Assembly (NCBI RefSeq): GCF_014385095.1
Contig: NZ_JACRTC010000001.1
Location: forward strand, 62,001 to 126,000
Length of the DNA stretch: 64,000 bases
Reading direction: 5' to 3'
Source: Zongyangia hominis
GTDB taxonomy: Bacteria > Bacillota > Clostridia > Oscillospirales > Ruminococcaceae
Positions 26,054 through 34,185 of the stretch are shown in pieces. The notes below the pieces were generated by a model. That model was not told the origin of the DNA. It did not search any database and saw nothing but the letters and a program-made list of their open reading frames with translations. The position numbers and the translations under genes are program-made. Each line of letters opens with the position of its first letter. The first letter of the stretch is position 1.

Positions 26054-27940
26054 ATGGTTTCCGATTTATCCGCCGCCATCTTTGCCGTTTGTTTAATTGC
26101 CATCGGCCTCTTTTGCGTTTGGAGCGTCAAAACAGGCCGGATGCAGCTTATACACAAGCTCTATCTCATGATCTCCCTCTCCTTTGCCATTTGGGCGCTG
26201 GCTATGCTGGGTATCAAGTTCACTGACCTTGGCAACACGCCGGTCCTCTTTCTCTTCGATGCCCTGACTTATGTGGGCGGAGCTTTTGCCCCGGTGTTCA
26301 CCTTGTGCATCGCCTTGGTTTTCGCCAAGGGCTATGAGAGGATGCCCAAGTGGAGTTGGGTTCTCTTCATCATGCCGGCGATCACCACCCTGATCGTCTG
26401 GACCAATCCCTGGCACCATCTGATGTACAAGGTCTTTTCCGTCATCAAAAGTGAAATCGTCTTTGGGCCTTACATGTATGTAGCGGGACTTTGCAGCTAT
26501 GTCTATCTGACGGTGAGCCTTGTCATGATGATCACTTTCGCTGTCAAAAACAGCAGCCGGCTTTACCGGATGCAGTGTCTGCTCTTTTCCCTGGGCGGGC
26601 TCTGCCCGCTGGCGGTGAGTATGATCGCCACCTTTTCCCCGGTGGATATGCCCATCAGCGCCACCCCCCTCAGCTTTATTCCCACCATCATCTTTAACGG
26701 CATCGCCATCTACCAGCTCCACCTCTTCGACATCAAGCCCATCGCCCTCCAGCACATCCTGGACTGGATTCCCGACTGCTATCTCATCCTCAGCGAAAAG
26801 GGGCTGGTCATCAGCTTCAATAAGCCCTTTGAGAAATACTTCGCCTCGGTCTACGGCATCCGGGAGAACAAATATCTCTCCGACTGCGCCCGCGAGGAGG
26901 ACGTCTCGGGCAAGACGGCCATCTATAACATGATCACTGCCGTGGACGCCTGCCGGGAATCGGGCTCGGGCATCTCCTACGAACAGGCGGTGACGGTGAA
27001 AAAGGACGACGGCCCGGTGCGGAAAAACTACTACGTCACCGACGTCTCCCCGCTGGACATCAAGGAGAAGCGCTCGGGGTATGTGGTCATCTTTAAGGAC
27101 ATCACGCCCCTCAAAAAGAGCATGCAGCAGCTCCAGGACAGCCAGACCCGCATGATGGAGCAGGAGCGCTTCGCGTTCTTGGGCCAGATGATGGGGGGAT
27201 TGGCCCACAATCTGAAGACGCCCATCATGAGCATTTCCGGATGTATTTCCGCGGCGGACACTTTGGTGCAGGAGTGTTACGATAGCCTCGACGACCCCCA
27301 GGTGGAGCCGGATGACTACCGGGAAATCTACGGGGAAATCCGGGGCTGGTTTGACAAGGTGCGGGAGTCCTCGGCCTACATGTCGGACATCATCACCGCC
27401 ATCAAGGGCCAGGCCAACAGTGTCAGCGCCTTTGACGACGCGGATTTCACCTTGGAGGAACTCATCAAGCGCACCAACCTCCTCATGCGCCACGAGCTGA
27501 TGAGCTCGGGCTGCCGGCTGATTTATGAATATGACCCCGACAAGATGATCACCCTCCACGGGGATATCAATAACTTAATTCAGGTGATGAATAACCTGCT
27601 CTCCAACGCCATCTACGCTCAAAAGCAGGCGGGCGGCGGCATCATCACCATTGGCATCGGCCAAAAGGACGACCAGCTTCGCATTTTTGTCAAGGACACC
27701 GGTCCCGGAGTGGATGAAAAGGTGAGAAACCGGCTCTTCAAAGAAATGATCACCAGCAAGGGAACCATGGGAAGCGGGCTGGGACTGTATATCTCCAACG
27801 CCGTAGTGCGCGCCAAGTTCGGCGGCAGCATGTGGGTGGAAGAAAATCCCGGCGGCGGGTCCATCTTTGGATTGTCGCTGCCCATGGATTCCATACGAAT
27901 TACCGACAAAGATACCCCGAAAGGAGGTGACCGCCAGTGA
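26054..27940 (+). CDS. Histidine kinase with N-terminal 7TM region and PAS domain
   Basis: A 628-residue sensor kinase inside the NRPS operon, 27 bases after the synthetase. The first about 230 residues hold seven hydrophobic helices of the 7TM-His-kinase type. A PAS domain (about 235-345; DCYLILSEKGLVISFNKPFEKYF) follows, then a phosphotransfer helix with His385 in GGLAHNLKTPIMS and an ATPase domain with NLLSNAIYAQ, DTGPGVDE and GSGLGLYI. The start at 26054 places AAGGAAAGG nine bases upstream; ATG at 26045 is too close to it. The gene overlaps the next by four bases. It probably senses a hydrophobic or membrane-borne signal, possibly the cluster's own product. Confidence 0.88.
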   Translation: MVSDLSAAIFAVCLIAIGLFCVWSVKTGRMQLIHKLYLMISLSFAIWALAMLGIKFTDLGNTPVLFLFDALTYVGGAFAPVFTLCIALVFAKGYERMPKWSWVLFIMPAITTLIVWTNPWHHLMYKVFSVIKSEIVFGPYMYVAGLCSYVYLTVSLVMMITFAVKNSSRLYRMQCLLFSLGGLCPLAVSMIATFSPVDMPISATPLSFIPTIIFNGIAIYQLHLFDIKPIALQHILDWIPDCYLILSEKGLVISFNKPFEKYFASVYGIRENKYLSDCAREEDVSGKTAIYNMITAVDACRESGSGISYEQAVTVKKDDGPVRKNYYVTDVSPLDIKEKRSGYVVIFKDITPLKKSMQQLQDSQTRMMEQERFAFLGQMMGGLAHNLKTPIMSISGCISAADTLVQECYDSLDDPQVEPDDYREIYGEIRGWFDKVRESSAYMSDIITAIKGQANSVSAFDDADFTLEELIKRTNLLMRHELMSSGCRLIYEYDPDKMITLHGDINNLIQVMNNLLSNAIYAQKQAGGGIITIGIGQKDDQLRIFVKDTGPGVDEKVRNRLFKEMITSKGTMGSGLGLYISNAVVRAKFGGSMWVEENPGGGSIFGLSLPMDSIRITDKDTPKGGDRQ

Positions 27941-29409
27941 GACAGCATAAACGCGCTGCCACGACCAATTCCTACTCCATCCTGACCTTGGACGACGATC
28001 CCATCATGACCAGTACCCTCCAAGCCTATTTCCAGCGGTCCGGCTACCAGGTGGATGTGGAAAACGACCCCTACCAGGCCATTGAACGGGTGCGGGAGGG
28101 CCACTACGACATCCTGCTTCTCGATTTTTTGATGACGCCCATCTGCGGCGATCAGGTGGTGGAGGAAATCCGCAAGTTTAACGGGGAGCTCTTCATCATC
28201 CTGCTCACCGGCCACAAGAGTATGGCCCCGCCCCTCAAAACCATCCGGGAACTGGACATCCAGGGCTACTACGAAAAAAGCGACCGGTTCGACCAGCTGG
28301 AGCTGCTGGTGGAGTCCTGCGTCAAGGCCATCAAGCAAAACCGAACCATCCGTAGTTATAAAAACGGGCTTTCTTCCATCGTGGAGTCCCTGCCCCAGAT
28401 CTATCAGCTGCGCTCGGTGGAGGACATCGCCGACAGCATCATCAATAAGGCGGTGGAATTGTTGGGATGTTCCCGGGCCTTTTTGGGGCTCGACGCCCCG
28501 CTGACCGGGCTTCTTAACGGGACTGCCGGCCACGAGTTGTTCCGCTGTTTTGGGGTGGCTCCCAGCGGTGAAGAGCTTATGAAGGCGGTGGAGGCGGCCA
28601 AAGGCTGCCAGGGCGCCTCGAGACATGAAAAGAAAATCGCCATGCTCGTCCCTGATGAAAAGGAGCGCGCCATGGGCATCATGGGGGTGGAGCTGGAGGA
28701 GGAACCCCGCTTTGACCAGGTACAGCTCTTTGAGATCTTTGTCCGGCAGGCGTCGGCCGCCCTCCACAACGCCAGGCTCCACGCCCTGGTTTCCCAGAAA
28801 AACAAGGAGCTCACCGAAGCCTACGCCCGTCTGCGGGACGGCTATATGGAGACGGTCAGCGCCATCCGTTCCCTGGTGGACGCCAAGGATATCTATACCC
28901 GCGGCCATTCCGACCGGGTATCCCAATATGCCTGCCAGATCGCCAAAGCCATGGGCAAACCCGATGAATACTGCGAGCGGCTGCGGATTGCGGGACTTTT
29001 CCACGATATCGGCAAGATCGGCATCCCCGACGAAATCCTGCACCGGGAGGGGAAGCTGGAGCCGGAAGAATATGAGGAAGTGAAAAACCACACTGTCCGG
29101 GGCGCTCAAATATTGGCCAATGTTTCCTTTTTCAGCGACGTTGTCCCCATAGTCCGCGCCCACCACGAATGGGTGGACGGCAAAGGTTATCCGGATGGAC
29201 TTAAGGGGGAAGAGATTCCCGAGGAAGCGCGGATGATCGGGGTGGTGGACGCCTTTGACGCCATGACCTCCCACCGGCAATACCGCAAGAACTTAGATAT
29301 GCAAATGGCAAGGCAAGAGCTAATCAACGGAAAAGGAACCCAATTCGATGCCGCTATGGTCGACATCTTCTTGGACATCCTGAGCAAAGAGAACCCGGAG
29401 GGAAAATAG
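27937..29409 (+). CDS. Response regulator with GAF-like and HD-GYP domains
   Basis: A 490-residue regulator, partner of the overlapping kinase. The receiver domain (about 14-130) has Asp63 in LLLDFLMTPICG as phosphoacceptor and Lys in EKSD. A GAF-like middle region (about 165-290) is followed by a coiled-coil and an HD-GYP domain (about 310-485) with the HDIGKIGIPDEIL metal site (His356-Asp357), HHEWVDG and GYP at 417-419. Active HD-GYP domains hydrolyse cyclic di-GMP (or related dinucleotides), so output is probably enzymatic rather than DNA binding. GTG start with an excellent AAAGGAGGTGA site; four-base overlap with the kinase stop. Confidence 0.9.
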   Translation: MRQHKRAATTNSYSILTLDDDPIMTSTLQAYFQRSGYQVDVENDPYQAIERVREGHYDILLLDFLMTPICGDQVVEEIRKFNGELFIILLTGHKSMAPPLKTIRELDIQGYYEKSDRFDQLELLVESCVKAIKQNRTIRSYKNGLSSIVESLPQIYQLRSVEDIADSIINKAVELLGCSRAFLGLDAPLTGLLNGTAGHELFRCFGVAPSGEELMKAVEAAKGCQGASRHEKKIAMLVPDEKERAMGIMGVELEEEPRFDQVQLFEIFVRQASAALHNARLHALVSQKNKELTEAYARLRDGYMETVSAIRSLVDAKDIYTRGHSDRVSQYACQIAKAMGKPDEYCERLRIAGLFHDIGKIGIPDEILHREGKLEPEEYEEVKNHTVRGAQILANVSFFSDVVPIVRAHHEWVDGKGYPDGLKGEEIPEEARMIGVVDAFDAMTSHRQYRKNLDMQMARQELINGKGTQFDAAMVDIFLDILSKENPEGK

Positions 29410-29457
29410 CACGGGGACGCTGACGTATCACATCAAAAAGCAGGGGGGCTCCTTTTT

Positions 29458-31122
29458 ATGAAAAAATTCCACCTCAACCAGGTCGATTATTATGAAACTT
29501 TTCCCGCCTTTTTAGAGGGCATCCGCAACCGCTTTGGAGAAAAGCCGGCGCTATCCTATTTCACCCGCAAAAAGGAAGAGGTCCGGCACAGCTACACTGA
29601 ACTTGTCCGTGACGTCCATGCCCTGTGCGAGGCCCTGTGCGCCATGGACCTTGACGGCCAGCATGTGGCGCTGGTGGGGGAAAACAGCTACGAGTGGATT
29701 GTGGCCTATCTCGCCATCACAGCCACCGGCGGCGTGGCGGTGTGCATCGATATTGAACAGCCCGACGAAAGTATCCGCCAGATGCTCATAACAGCGGGAG
29801 TCAAAGCCGCCTTTGTCAGCGAGACCTACCTGCCCATCTGTAAGCCCCTGATAAAAGAGGACGCCTGCCTGCGCCAGCTCATGTTGATGGCGGTGCCGGA
29901 GGGGGACGGCCAGTTCCCGAGCCTCACCGAGCTTTGCGCCATCGGCCGGGAGAAAGAGGCGGGGGAAAATTCATTGCGCGGCCGGGTGCAGGTGGACCCG
30001 GACCAAACGGCGGCCATCGTTTTTACCTCCGGCACCACCAGCCGCCCGAAGCTCGTCATGCTCACCCAGAAAAACATCCTGCAAAACACCAGCGACGCCA
30101 TCCTGTATATCTCCGCGGAGGAGAAGGTGTTTACCTCCCTTCCCTTTTATCATACCTACGGTATGACCTGCGCCGTGCTGGGAACCTTGGTGCGTGGGGC
30201 GCATCTCTACTTAAACGGGGACTTAAAGACCATGATGCGGGATTTGCATTTGGCCCAACCCGATTCCATCGTCACGGTGCCGCTTATTGTGGAGGCCATC
30301 TATAACCAAATCTGGCTGGGGGCCGAAAAGCAGGGCAAGGCCCGGCAGCTGAGACGGCTTCTCAAAATAAACGGCTTGGTCCGGCGGCTGGGGATCCCCT
30401 GGCAGAGCAAGACCCTCCTTGGTATCCGGGAAAAGATTGTGGGAAATCTCCACATCGCCGTCAGCGGCGGCGCCCATCTGAGTAAGGAGATTACCAAGGA
30501 CATGGCCCTCTTTGGCATCTTCATCCTGCAGGGCTACGGCATCACCGAATGTTCGCCGCTGGTGAGCGTCAACTGCAACTACTCCTACCGGATGGGCTCG
30601 GTGGGTCATGTGCTGCCCAGCTGCCAGTTAAAGATGGTGGACGGAGAAATCTGGGTCAAGGGTCCCTCGGTGATGAAGGGCTACTACCGGGACGACGAGG
30701 CGACAAAGCAGGTGCTGGAAGACGGCTGGTTTAAAACCGGGGACCTGGGGTACCAGGACAAGGACGGCTTCCTCTTTTTGACCGGACGAAAAAAGAACCT
30801 CATCGTTTTTAAAAATGGAAAGAAGCTCTCCCCGGAGAAGATTGAGGAGATGATCGGGCGGATACCGCTTGTCAAGGATGTGCTCATCCACGGCATCAAG
30901 AGCGGCAACTCGGCCGACGACGTCAAGGTGGCCGCCAGCATCTACCCCGACCCGGAGCGGGCCCGGCAGATGAGCTCCTATGAGATTTTGGAGGAGCTGC
31001 AAAAGGAAATTGACCGCATCAACGCCACGCTGCCCCTCTATCAGCAGGTGCAGATGATCAACATCCGGGAGAAGGAGTTTGCAAAGACCGCCTCGCAGAA
31101 GATCAAACGGCACATGGTCTAG
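29458..31122 (+). CDS. Fatty-acyl-AMP ligase / long-chain acyl-CoA synthetase-like enzyme
   Basis: A 554-residue member of the AMP-forming adenylate superfamily. The nucleotide loop reads FTSGTTSRPKLVML, a departure from the usual SGTTGxPKG. It is followed by the YHTYG segment, GYGITECSPL, FKTGDLGYQDKDGFLFLTGRKKN and the C-terminal catalytic-lysine region KTASQKIKRHMV. Gene order, immediately before a free acyl carrier protein and after an NRPS with a starter-type condensation domain, suggests it activates a fatty acid and loads the carrier protein. It lies 48 bases after the HD-GYP gene, with GGGGGG upstream of the ATG. Chain length specificity cannot be judged. Confidence 0.88.
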   Translation: MKKFHLNQVDYYETFPAFLEGIRNRFGEKPALSYFTRKKEEVRHSYTELVRDVHALCEALCAMDLDGQHVALVGENSYEWIVAYLAITATGGVAVCIDIEQPDESIRQMLITAGVKAAFVSETYLPICKPLIKEDACLRQLMLMAVPEGDGQFPSLTELCAIGREKEAGENSLRGRVQVDPDQTAAIVFTSGTTSRPKLVMLTQKNILQNTSDAILYISAEEKVFTSLPFYHTYGMTCAVLGTLVRGAHLYLNGDLKTMMRDLHLAQPDSIVTVPLIVEAIYNQIWLGAEKQGKARQLRRLLKINGLVRRLGIPWQSKTLLGIREKIVGNLHIAVSGGAHLSKEITKDMALFGIFILQGYGITECSPLVSVNCNYSYRMGSVGHVLPSCQLKMVDGEIWVKGPSVMKGYYRDDEATKQVLEDGWFKTGDLGYQDKDGFLFLTGRKKNLIVFKNGKKLSPEKIEEMIGRIPLVKDVLIHGIKSGNSADDVKVAASIYPDPERARQMSSYEILEELQKEIDRINATLPLYQQVQMINIREKEFAKTASQKIKRHMV

Positions 31123-31150
31123 TCCGGCAAGAGGAAGAAGGAGAATCGCA

Positions 31151-31381
31151 ATGCTTGAACTGATACAGAATATCATCTACCAGGTGACCGGCAAGAGCGG
31201 CATCACCTACGACACCGACTTTATCCAGGATTTGGAGCTCAACTCCTTTGACATCATGAACATCATCTGCGCCTTTGAGGACCACTTTGACACCACCATC
31301 CCCACCCGGGAGGTCTGGCAGCTCCATCAGGTGCGGGACGTCATCGAGTACATGCGCCAAAAAGGCATTACGGAGCCTTAA
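31151..31381 (+). CDS. Free-standing acyl carrier protein
   Basis: A 76-residue acidic four-helix carrier protein. The attachment Ser lies in DLELNSFDIMNI, the position of the usual DSL motif. AAGGAG precedes the ATG by about eight bases. It is placed between the acyl ligase and the phosphopantetheinyl transferase in the NRPS operon, so it probably carries the acyl starter to the first condensation domain rather than serving general fatty acid synthesis. The motif LNS instead of DSL marks it as a specialised carrier protein. Confidence 0.88.
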   Translation: MLELIQNIIYQVTGKSGITYDTDFIQDLELNSFDIMNIICAFEDHFDTTIPTREVWQLHQVRDVIEYMRQKGITEP

Positions 31382-31382
31382 G

Positions 31383-31934
31383 ATGGCAGACTTCACCATC
31401 ATCTATTACCCGCCTGAGAGCGTCTGTCCGCCTGCAATGCGGCTTTCCCGGGCGGCGGCCCTGCTTTTAGACCGGGAGCCGGAGGAGGACGAGGCGCTTT
31501 ATGAGACAAAGCGGGGCGTGGGGGGAAAGCCTTATTTTGTCAACATGCCGGGGCTTCATTTTTCCCTCTCCCACAGCGGCGGCCACTGGATGTGCGCCTT
31601 TGGGAGCGAGCCGGTGGGCCTCGATCTGCAGCGAAAACAGACCTGCGACCGCGCCCGGATTTCCCGCCGCTTTTTCCACCCGGAGGAGGACGATTACCTG
31701 CGCCGCACCGGCTACCGGGACTTCTTTTGTGTCTGGGCGGCCAAGGAGAGCTTCGTCAAGCTGACGGGCCAGGGCGTGGGGGATGAAATGCGCCTGTTTT
31801 CGGTGGCGGGGGAGGCGGGCATCCGACCGTCGGTGGAGGGGATGCGGCTTTTCTTTCCCCCCTTTGACGAAGACTTTGCCCTGTGTCTTTGCGCCCGAGA
31901 GATCGGGCAGGTGAAGATCCTCTACGGCCGGTAG
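31383..31934 (+). CDS. 4'-phosphopantetheinyl transferase, Sfp-type
   Basis: A 183-residue enzyme that transfers phosphopantetheine from CoA to the Ser of carrier domains, here presumably both NRPS carrier domains and the free ACP. The motifs are in order: GKPYF, FSLSHSGG, VGLDLQ (the magnesium-binding GxDxE motif, with Gln in place of the usual second acid) and FCVWAAKESFVKLTGQG. It is somewhat shorter than Sfp (224). The ATG is one base after the ACP stop, so translation is coupled. It is the last gene of the biosynthetic operon. No terminator separates it from the cobalamin riboswitch promoter that starts 20 bases later. Confidence 0.9.
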   Translation: MADFTIIYYPPESVCPPAMRLSRAAALLLDREPEEDEALYETKRGVGGKPYFVNMPGLHFSLSHSGGHWMCAFGSEPVGLDLQRKQTCDRARISRRFFHPEEDDYLRRTGYRDFFCVWAAKESFVKLTGQGVGDEMRLFSVAGEAGIRPSVEGMRLFFPPFDEDFALCLCAREIGQVKILYGR

Positions 31935-31954
31935 GAAACGGGAGAGGGTCTCGC

Positions 31955-31983
31955 TTGACAGCGCAAATAAATTCGATTACACT
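31955..31983 (+). promoter_or_regulatory. Promoter of the cobalamin biosynthesis operon
   Basis: TTGACA at 31955-31960 and TACACT at 31978-31983 with a 17-base spacer, directly before the riboswitch. Confidence 0.65.
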
Positions 31984-31984
31984 A

Positions 31985-32165
31985 AATGTACAACGTCCAG
32001 GTGCGCCGATGTGGCGCGGACAGGGGAAGCTGGGTGAAATTCCCACGCAAGGCCGTTACTGTGATGGGCGGAAAGACGGCGGGCGATGGTCCGCCCCGTC
32101 TGGGAAACCGGACGGGCTTTCCGCCCCAAGCCAGAAGACCTGCCTGAGACGATGCATGCGGCTCT
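31985..32165 (+). promoter_or_regulatory. Cobalamin riboswitch aptamer (cbi operon)
   Basis: The conserved adenosylcobalamin-type core is recognisable: GGGGAAGCTGGGTGAAATTC, then ACGCAAGGCCGTTACTGTGA, and the B12 box GCCAGAAGACCTGCCT at 32130-32145. With a promoter upstream and a terminator downstream, it is expected to switch off the cbi operon when cobalamin is plentiful. Confidence 0.9.
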
Positions 32166-32267
32166 GCGGACGCTGGGGCCGGCGTGACATAGGGCGCGTG
32201 GCTGGCAACGCCCTCCTTTTCAAAGGGGTGGAAAGCATCGGCCGCGCATTGATGAGGAAAGATCACG

Positions 32268-32312
32268 CCGCTCCGGGCATTTGTTACATTTGCCTGGAGC
32301 GGTTTTTGTTTT
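32268..32312 (+). terminator. Riboswitch-controlled terminator
   Basis: A 12-bp stem with one G-T pair (32268-32279 with 32291-32302) followed by TTTTTGTTTT, between the aptamer and cbiD. This is the likely expression platform; the intervening 32166-32267 may hold the alternative antiterminator strand. Confidence 0.75.
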
Positions 32313-32348
32313 GCCGCCCCTTGCGGACATGGAAGGCGGGAGGAAAGT

Positions 32349-33491
32349 ATGGGAAAGCTCGACTACTACATCTATCAGAACGGCGAGCGCCTGCGCTGCG
32401 GTTACACCACCGGATCCTGTGCCGCGGGGGCGGCGGCCGCCGCCGTACAGATGTTATTGGGATTGGGCCGACCGGCGCAGGTGGGGATCAAGACGCCCAA
32501 GGGCATCCCGCTCACGCTGGATATCGAGGACATCCACCTCGCCGAAGGGGCTGCGTCCTGCGCCGTGCGCAAGGACGGGGGCGACGACATTGACGCCACC
32601 GACGGCCTATGCATCTACGCCACGGCCCGAAAACGGGAGACGGGCTTTCTCCTCACCGGCGGGGCGGGCATCGGCACCGTCACCCGGCCGGGGCTCGAAT
32701 GTGCGGTGGGAGAGGCGGCCATCAACCGGGTTCCCCGGCGGATGATCCGGGAGGCGGTGGAGCGCGTCTGCGTCGAGGCCGGTTATGAAGGGGGCATCTG
32801 GGTGGAAATTTCGGTGCCGGGCGGGGAAGAGATCGCCAGGCGGACCTTCAACCCCCGCCTGGGCATCGAAGGGGGCATCTCCATCCTGGGCACCAGCGGC
32901 ATTGTGGAGCCCATGAGCGAAAAGGCCCTCATCGCCACCATAGAAGCCGAGATGGACGTCATCCGGGCCGCCGGGCGCCGTGAAATCGTCCTGACTCCCG
33001 GCAACTACGGCGCTGATTTTATCGCGGGGCACACCCGCATCGACCCCGGCCGGACGGTCAAATGCAGCAATTTTCTTGGGGAGGCGCTGGACTACGCCGC
33101 CCGGTGCGGCTTTCGTCAGGTCCTGCTCATCGGGCACGCCGGGAAGCTCATCAAGGTGGCGGCGGGCGTCATGAACACCCACTCCCGGACGGCGGACTGC
33201 CGGATGGAGGTGCTCACGGCCCATGCGGCGCTGTGCGGCGCCGGGAAAGAAACCGCCGCCCGGCTGATGGGGTGCGTGACGGTGGACGACGCGGTGAGTG
33301 TTTTGCGGGAAGAAGGCCTGCTTGCTCACGTGATGGCGAGCGTCATGGAGCGGGTGGCGTTTTATCTGGAAGCCCGGGCCAAGGGCGCGTTTGAAACGGG
33401 GGCCATCCTCTTCTCCAACCGCTTCGGCGTCCTGGGACAGACGGAAAACGCGGAAAAACTGCGAAAGGAAATGGAGGGAAAAGCAAAGTGA
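32349..33491 (+). CDS. cbiD: Cobalt-precorrin-5B C1-methyltransferase
   Basis: Catalyses methylation at C-1 in the anaerobic cobalamin pathway, using S-adenosylmethionine. The 380-residue protein has the signature N-terminus RCGYTTGSCAAGAA and later blocks LTGGAGIGTVTRPGL, LGIEGGISILGTSGIVEPMS and LLIGHAGKLIKVAAGVMNTHSR typical of CbiD. Length is as expected (about 370). It is the first gene after the riboswitch terminator; AGGAAAG lies upstream of the ATG. CbiD is diagnostic of the oxygen-independent, cobalt-early route. Confidence 0.96.
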   Translation: MGKLDYYIYQNGERLRCGYTTGSCAAGAAAAAVQMLLGLGRPAQVGIKTPKGIPLTLDIEDIHLAEGAASCAVRKDGGDDIDATDGLCIYATARKRETGFLLTGGAGIGTVTRPGLECAVGEAAINRVPRRMIREAVERVCVEAGYEGGIWVEISVPGGEEIARRTFNPRLGIEGGISILGTSGIVEPMSEKALIATIEAEMDVIRAAGRREIVLTPGNYGADFIAGHTRIDPGRTVKCSNFLGEALDYAARCGFRQVLLIGHAGKLIKVAAGVMNTHSRTADCRMEVLTAHAALCGAGKETAARLMGCVTVDDAVSVLREEGLLAHVMASVMERVAFYLEARAKGAFETGAILFSNRFGVLGQTENAEKLRKEMEGKAK

Positions 33492-34183
33492 AAGGGACAC
33501 TGTACGGCGTGGGCGTGGGGCCCGGGGCCCCGGAACTTGTCACCAAAAAGGCGGTGCGCGTCATGGAGGAATCGGACGTGATCGCCCTGCCCGCGTCGGG
33601 GGCCGGGGACTGCGCGGCCCTTCGTATCGCCCGGCGGGCGGCGGACATTGAGGGCAAGGAGCTCCTCTTCCTCCCCCTGCCCATGGTCCGCGATGGCCGC
33701 GCCCTCCGGCAAAGCCGGGAAGAGGCGGCAAAGCGGCTGTGCCGGGAGCTCGAGAAGGGCAGGCAGGCGGCCTTCCTCACCCTGGGGGACCCCACGGTGT
33801 ATTCCACCTACCTCTATCTTCACCGGCTGGTGGAAGAGGCGGGATATCCGGCCTATATCATCCCCGGCGTGCCCTCCTTCTGCGCGGCGGCGGCCCGGCT
33901 GGGGGAGAGTCTCTGCGAAAACGGGGAAATGCTCCACATCGTCCCCGCCTCCTACGACGGGGCCCTGGACGCCCTCTCCCTGCCCGGCACCAAGGTGCTG
34001 ATGAAGGCGGGAAGGACGGCGGCGGGACTGAGAGACACCCTGGAAAAGCGGGACCTGCTCTCCCGGACCCGGCTGGTCGTCGACTGCGGGATGGAGGGGG
34101 AGAAGGTCTACCCCACCCTGGAGGGGCAGGAAATACCGGAGAGCTATTTTTCCCTTTATATTATTAAAGACGAGGAGGACTGA
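33488..34183 (+). CDS. cbiL: Cobalt-precorrin-2 C20-methyltransferase
   Basis: A 231-residue tetrapyrrole methylase that adds the C-20 methyl to cobalt-factor II. The N-terminal GVGVGPGAPELVTKKA loop, the central LTLGDPTVYST and IIPGVPSFCAAAARLG segments, and a CbiL-type C-terminus place it in the CobI/CbiL group. GTG start overlaps the cbiD stop by four bases, implying coupled translation. Confidence 0.93.
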   Translation: MKGTLYGVGVGPGAPELVTKKAVRVMEESDVIALPASGAGDCAALRIARRAADIEGKELLFLPLPMVRDGRALRQSREEAAKRLCRELEKGRQAAFLTLGDPTVYSTYLYLHRLVEEAGYPAYIIPGVPSFCAAAARLGESLCENGEMLHIVPASYDGALDALSLPGTKVLMKAGRTAAGLRDTLEKRDLLSRTRLVVDCGMEGEKVYPTLEGQEIPESYFSLYIIKDEED

Positions 34184-34185
34184 CG

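Noticed and set aside
26093-29280. Two long open frames (488 and 553 codons) on the minus strand opposite the kinase and HD-GYP genes
   Set aside because: They mirror high-GC coding sequence, have no ribosome sites or family likeness, and the plus-strand proteins are clearly real.
18269-31934. Horizontal transfer of the NRPS cluster on a mobile element
   Set aside because: No integrase, transposase, tRNA junction or flanking repeat was seen, and base composition is similar to the neighbours by eye.
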